Of a stretch of DNA of 64,000 nt, positions 59,330-64,000 are shown piece after piece (within the stretch, counting starts at the first letter, position 1; each line of letters starts with the position of its first letter). This stretch comes from Dermatophagoides farinae. Lineage: Eukaryota; Arthropoda; Arachnida; Sarcoptiformes; Pyroglyphidae. Made by a program: the position numbers and the translations under genes. The stretch lies in contig NC_134681.1 in assembly GCF_024713945.1 (NCBI RefSeq), positions 4,937,501 to 5,001,500 of the forward strand, read 5' to 3'. The notes under the pieces are model-generated. The model saw only the letters and a list, made by a program, of their open reading frames with translations, had not been told where the DNA came from and did not search any database.

Positions 59330-62300
59330 AGTCTTATCGGATAATTCTGATTGATGAGAAAATTAAATAGTGTGTTTATGTTTGTGTGTGTGTGTGTGTG
59401 TGTTTGTGTGTGGGTGGGTGGATTGATGATGATTATTCAGTGGTTGATTTGGTTAATGATTGATTAATTGATTGAGATTATTTAAATGGCTGAATTGGAA
59501 AATAAAAAATCTGATGAATAAAGTTGGCTAAAAGCCAACTTTATGGCTAATCAAATTTGATAAGTTGATATTAATTTTTTTTTCTGAAAAAAGAATTATA
59601 TACGAACACTTTAAGTAAACACATACAACACACAGACAGCACAATCAATATGGCTAATTAATTTATCCAGGAGCCATTTTAAAAAATAAATTATCAATTG
59701 AAAAATCCATATCAATCATTAATAAATCAATCGATGGATAATGATTGGTAAACATTAAAAAAAAGTTTGTTTGTATTTTTTTTTTTTTTTTTTTTTTTTG
59801 GTTTCAATCACCACTGACCAGATAATTATGATTTGATTTAATAATTCAAATCAATAAAGGATTAATGGAATTCAAAAAAAATGAAAAACACATAACACAC
59901 ACACACACACACAAAGTAACAGTGTCAATGAATGAATTTCGATGATAATTTGTCGTTATTATTGATACTTTTTGGCAATTTTAAATATAGAGAACATTAA
60001 ACTTTACAAAAAAAAAAATTTTTTTTTCTCGTGTCAGATGAATCATAATCTTCTATATTTTTCTTCATGTAAAAAATAAATGTTTAACTGCTGTTATGTA
60101 TATCGATGTTCGAATTGGTCATTATGATGAAAATGAACGAATAAAAAAAAATTATGGTAAAAAAAAACTCAAAATCAAGAACAAAGCGATATGATTTCAA
60201 TAATAACCAGGAATAATAATAGAAACATGCGCACGCACATTCATAAATTGTGTGCATGAAACAATACTGGAACAATGACAAAAATTCTACTCTCGTCATA
60301 AAAGAATGTAGAAAAAAAAAGAATATATGGAAACAAAGCTCGGACACAACGATGATATCGACAATATGTATGTTGACGGCAGCAGCAGCAACAACAGCGA
60401 TGATTGGCCGAAAATTCTTTTTCTTTTTCATTTTATTTCAATGCTTCATATACAGAATATATACAAAACAACTCAGGATTCTTCTTGGATTGCCTGATTT
60501 TGCTTGTTTGATTTAGGGTTGACTATAAGCTGATCATGTGTTTTTCTTCTTTGTCTATGATCATATATCGTTGGCAGTTGAATGTTGGTTTTTGTTGTTG
60601 TTGTTGTTGTTGTGGTAGTTGAACTCCACTTATGACTGCCACCAGTTCTATGGATTCTATAGTTCCATTTTTTTTTTTTTTTTTTTGATACACACAAATG
60701 CACCCACACACACATGAACATCAACAATCAATGCAAAATCAAGACCATTGCAAGATTTCATGAAATAATCAACCGATTATAACTTCAACAATAAGAAAAC
60801 AACATCATCATTTTATCCGGATGATCTTATCCTTCCGTTAATCATCGGTTATTCTTATTTTTTTGTTATTATTCCATGATGATGATGTTGATGATGGTCA
60901 AATACAAACACAACACATTTAAAACCGTGATATTTGATGATACGGCAATGGCCGTTCAATTTGTTTGATGATTACACGTTTTGTTTATGATTGACGAATC
61001 AACATCATTGCAATCACCATCATCATCATCATCATTGATTATCATCATCAACGATAACAGCAAGGTAGTTATTGTGATAGTTATTATTGTGGTGGCGGTA
61101 GTTCAAGTACCGCCTATTTTTTTTGATAAAAAAAGCCCACAATATTTTTTGTATGGTATGTGGATGCTAGAGAGATATGATCTGTAGATAGTGAGAAATG
61201 GTTAGTTTTGAAAGTGTTTGTATATCTAGTGCACATTTAGTGTTGTTCGTAAAATGCTCCGCCCTCGAATTCTAAAAAAAATATATTCGGGGGGTGGAGA
61301 CTATATATTAAAACAGAAACAGAAAGAGACACATGGGTTTTTTTTTTGTTTGGTATATATAAAGTGATAGTCTGTTTTCTTCTGTTTATTTTTTTCGTTT
61401 CGATGTTTTTTATTGTAAATCTTTATGCATATTTGTGATATACAAATGATGGTATTCACCATTCATTTGTAGATTTGGTATCATTGATGGTTGGTTTTCG
61501 GTTTTCGGTTTCCATTCAAATAGTAACACATAACATCTGATCGGATCATTCATGTTTTGATAAAATATTGTGTGTGTGTGTGTGTGTGTGTAAGTGTGTA
61601 AAAGATTCAATAGAAACACTGTATCTCTAGAAAAAAAAGTTATACAACTACTTCTAATTTGAATTCACAATGGTGAAAAAAAAATTATTATTCAGGTGTT
61701 TTCAATAGTAGTAGCAGTAATAATAATAGTAGTAGTAGTAATAGTAGTGGCGGTGACTATGGTATAACATAGCGATCCAAATGGATCAAATAATGAATAG
61801 GTATTGAATATATGTGTGTATAGCCATGGAGATGATTTTGGCTATTCTATTTTGGTCATATTTTTCTTTACAAAATTCTTAAATTCAGTGGTAAAAAAAA
61901 ATAACGATTTGACTATCAGCTACAAGCTATCTATGTATTAGAATAAATTTAATTTTCCATTGTATTGTACTTTTTTTTTAACACTAAAAACAAAAACAAC
62001 CTAGAAATAGAAAGATTCTTACACAAGATATGGAAATTTGAAATGAACATTAGAAAACAATTGATCGATCTAAATTAAACCATTCAATCGATCCATCGAT
62101 CAATCAGATCGATCATCACCATCACAGTAAATGTGCACTGTATGTGTGTGTGTGTGTGTGTATGTGACTACCCATCATTCAATGTAATGGTTACATTGCT
62201 ACTTTTTCTATAATCATCATCATCATCATCATCATGACCATATCGACCGGATATTGATAGTTTGAAAATAATGTTTGATCATCATTTGAAACATTATTAT

Positions 62301-64000
62301 TATTATTCTTTGATACAATCAATATGATGATGATGATGATGATGATGATGATAATGGTTTTATGGTTAGCAATATATATAAAGTCTCAAATAAGAAAACG
62401 TTATTGTACAATTTCATTGATAAATAAATAGCAGTTGATATTGTTGGTGGTGGTGTTGGTGAAAGGAAATGTAAATGAAAATTGAATTTATTCTTTTATT
62501 GATAATAATAACAATATATAATAATAATAATGAAAAAATAAAGAAAGAAAGAAAGAAAATAAAACATGTCCACATATTTAATGATGTTCAAGGTGTGTGT
62601 GTGCAGGTATATTTGCTATTTTTTTTTTTTTTTTGTTCTTTCGTTACACAGGGGTGTGACACACGCACATCATTTGAAAAACATTATATTCTTGTTTAGT
62701 TCAAGTTTTCTATAGAAAAAGAATTAGGGAGTAACAATGAAACTATCTATCTCTCTCTCTCTCTTTGCATCCATAGAAATCTTTTGGTCATATATTGGTT
62801 TTATATATGAATAATGATGATGTAATTTTCTCGTATACGATGATGATGATCATAATTTAATTTTTTTTTTTACATTTTATATTTGATTTATCTTGATAAA
62901 TTGTGAATGTAGCAAAAAAAACTACCAAGATGAACAAACGAATAGATGTAACAATGTGGAATATATATACCCCTATCCTCACTGGAAAATGGAAATTTTT
63001 TTTTGCTTTGCTTTGCTTTGCTGTTGAAAGCAACAAAATTGAACATTTTAAAATTATTATTATTCCTGGTGTTGTTGTTTTTTGGTTTCATTTTGGTGAA
63101 AAAAAATTTTTTTTTTTTCACATCATCATAAATTTTGGAGAGAAATCCATTGACCATTTTAAGCATCACAAATCGAATCATTTTCATGTATTGTGTCAGG
63201 TAAAAAAAAAGAAAAAGAAAAAGAAAAATTGTACGTTTTTACGTTTTTCAACCACCAGACGTGGTATGATTTGCATTTTTTTTTCTTTTTCTTCTTCATA
63301 ATCTTGATATCTGTATATAAAAATACACATGATTATCATGAAAAATGCTGCAATGTCTGAATATGAAAATATACAAATCTTACATCTTTATCATCACAAA
63401 AAACACTATGTCGTTGTTTTATGAATAGATGAAATGTTTTTTTTTGTTTCTTCTGACCACCTTGAACCATTTCGACTAACTTCTGGTTTTTTTTTGAACG
63501 CGCACACGCTGTGTGTGTGTGTGTGTGGAAAAATATTTTCACCAAATGTTCATATATACAGATGGAACAAGGTTCAATTCTTTCTCTATCTCTCTCTCTC
63601 TCTATTTACGACTTGAAGGTTTTTCGATTAAAATGTCTTGAAAAGTTGAAAAAAGAAAAAAAAATTTTTTTTTTTCTTTTCAACTTTCGTGAATTTTATT
63701 ATCATCCCATATGGGATGTATGTAAATTTTGTTGTTGTTGTTGTTTTCGGCAGGCCACAAAAATGATGTTATGATCATGACGATGATGATAGCTTCATCA
63801 TCATCATCATCATCATCATTGCATTTAAAATGTTTTCATTTCATTCTAGTCAAGTTTAGTTTTGCTGCTGATTTTTTTTTTTGGAAAAAAATTATACATA
63901 TTTATTCAAGCATCTGCCGATTTGAATCGATTAATTTTTTTTTTAAGATGAAAAGCATCAAATTTTTGTTTTTTAAATACAAAATATAAAAATCTATCTC
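59330..64000. other. Region upstream of spineless
   Basis: Non-coding, repeat-rich DNA 5' of the spineless start codon. It probably includes its 5' UTR and promoter, and possibly untranslated exons that I cannot place. Contents: (GT)n just upstream of the ATG (59383-59410), a perfect 11-bp hairpin at 59519-59543, a T24 run at 59776-59799, a GC-rich hairpin at 61257-61299, (TAG)n near 61707-61750, (CATC)/(GAT)n runs, and several poly(T) tracts. No protein-coding exon is supported. Confidence 0.6.
61257..61299 (+). other. GC-rich imperfect hairpin
   Basis: Left arm CTCCGCCCTCGAAT (61257-61270) pairs with right arm ATTCGGGGGGTGGAG (61285-61299) across an A-rich 14-nt loop. Two G-U wobbles and one bulged G are needed on the plus-strand RNA. 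It stands out as one of very few GC-rich stretches in the upstream region. Function unknown. Confidence 0.5.

Overview
The window is animal nuclear DNA. It is very AT-rich and packed with homopolymers and short microsatellites: (CA)n, (GAT/ATC)n, (GTT/CAA)n and (GA)n. It holds six spliced protein-coding genes with GT-AG introns and animal-specific products. Very short introns, a gustatory-receptor-family gene with C-terminal phase-0 introns, and Apaf-1 and spineless/AhR orthologues together suggest an arthropod. A small-genome chelicerate, most likely an astigmatid mite, fits best; the species is inference. I saw no prokaryotic features, transposon ORFs, rRNA or recognisable tRNA.

Layout. 1-13,656: repeat-rich non-coding DNA with at most two weak exon candidates on the minus strand. 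13,657-16,246 (+): secreted protein with an IGFBP-type N-terminal cysteine domain followed by four thyroglobulin type-1 domains (8 exons, 489 aa). 17,195-21,631 (+): HPS5-like beta-propeller protein of the BLOC-2 family ending in a RING-H2 (4 exons, 1,267 aa). 22,696-23,648 (+): LDLRAP1/ARH-like PTB adaptor with a clathrin-box-like C-terminus (4 exons, 242 aa). 24,140-25,820 (-): seven-helix gustatory-receptor-like protein (5 exons, 466 aa). 31,226-36,082 (+): Apaf-1/Dark-type apoptosome protein (5 exons, 1,536 aa). 37,145-59,329 (-): spineless/aryl hydrocarbon receptor orthologue spread over 22 kb (8 exons, 2,117 aa), with introns of 3.6, 9.4 and 2.5 kb. 59,330-64,000: repeat-rich sequence upstream of spineless.

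Every gene model was built by hand from splice signals, and each sums to a whole number of codons from ATG to stop. The genes do not form a pathway. HPS5 (endosome-to-lysosome-related-organelle sorting) and the PTB adaptor (clathrin cargo uptake) both concern membrane traffic; the rest are a secreted cysteine-rich protein, a chemoreceptor, an apoptosis scaffold and a developmental transcription factor. The most notable features are the RING-H2 on the HPS5-like protein, the IGFBP-plus-four-Tg1 architecture built of phase-1 exons, the terminal clathrin box, the loss of the NB-ARC sensor arginine in the Apaf-1 homologue, and the greatly enlarged spineless protein.
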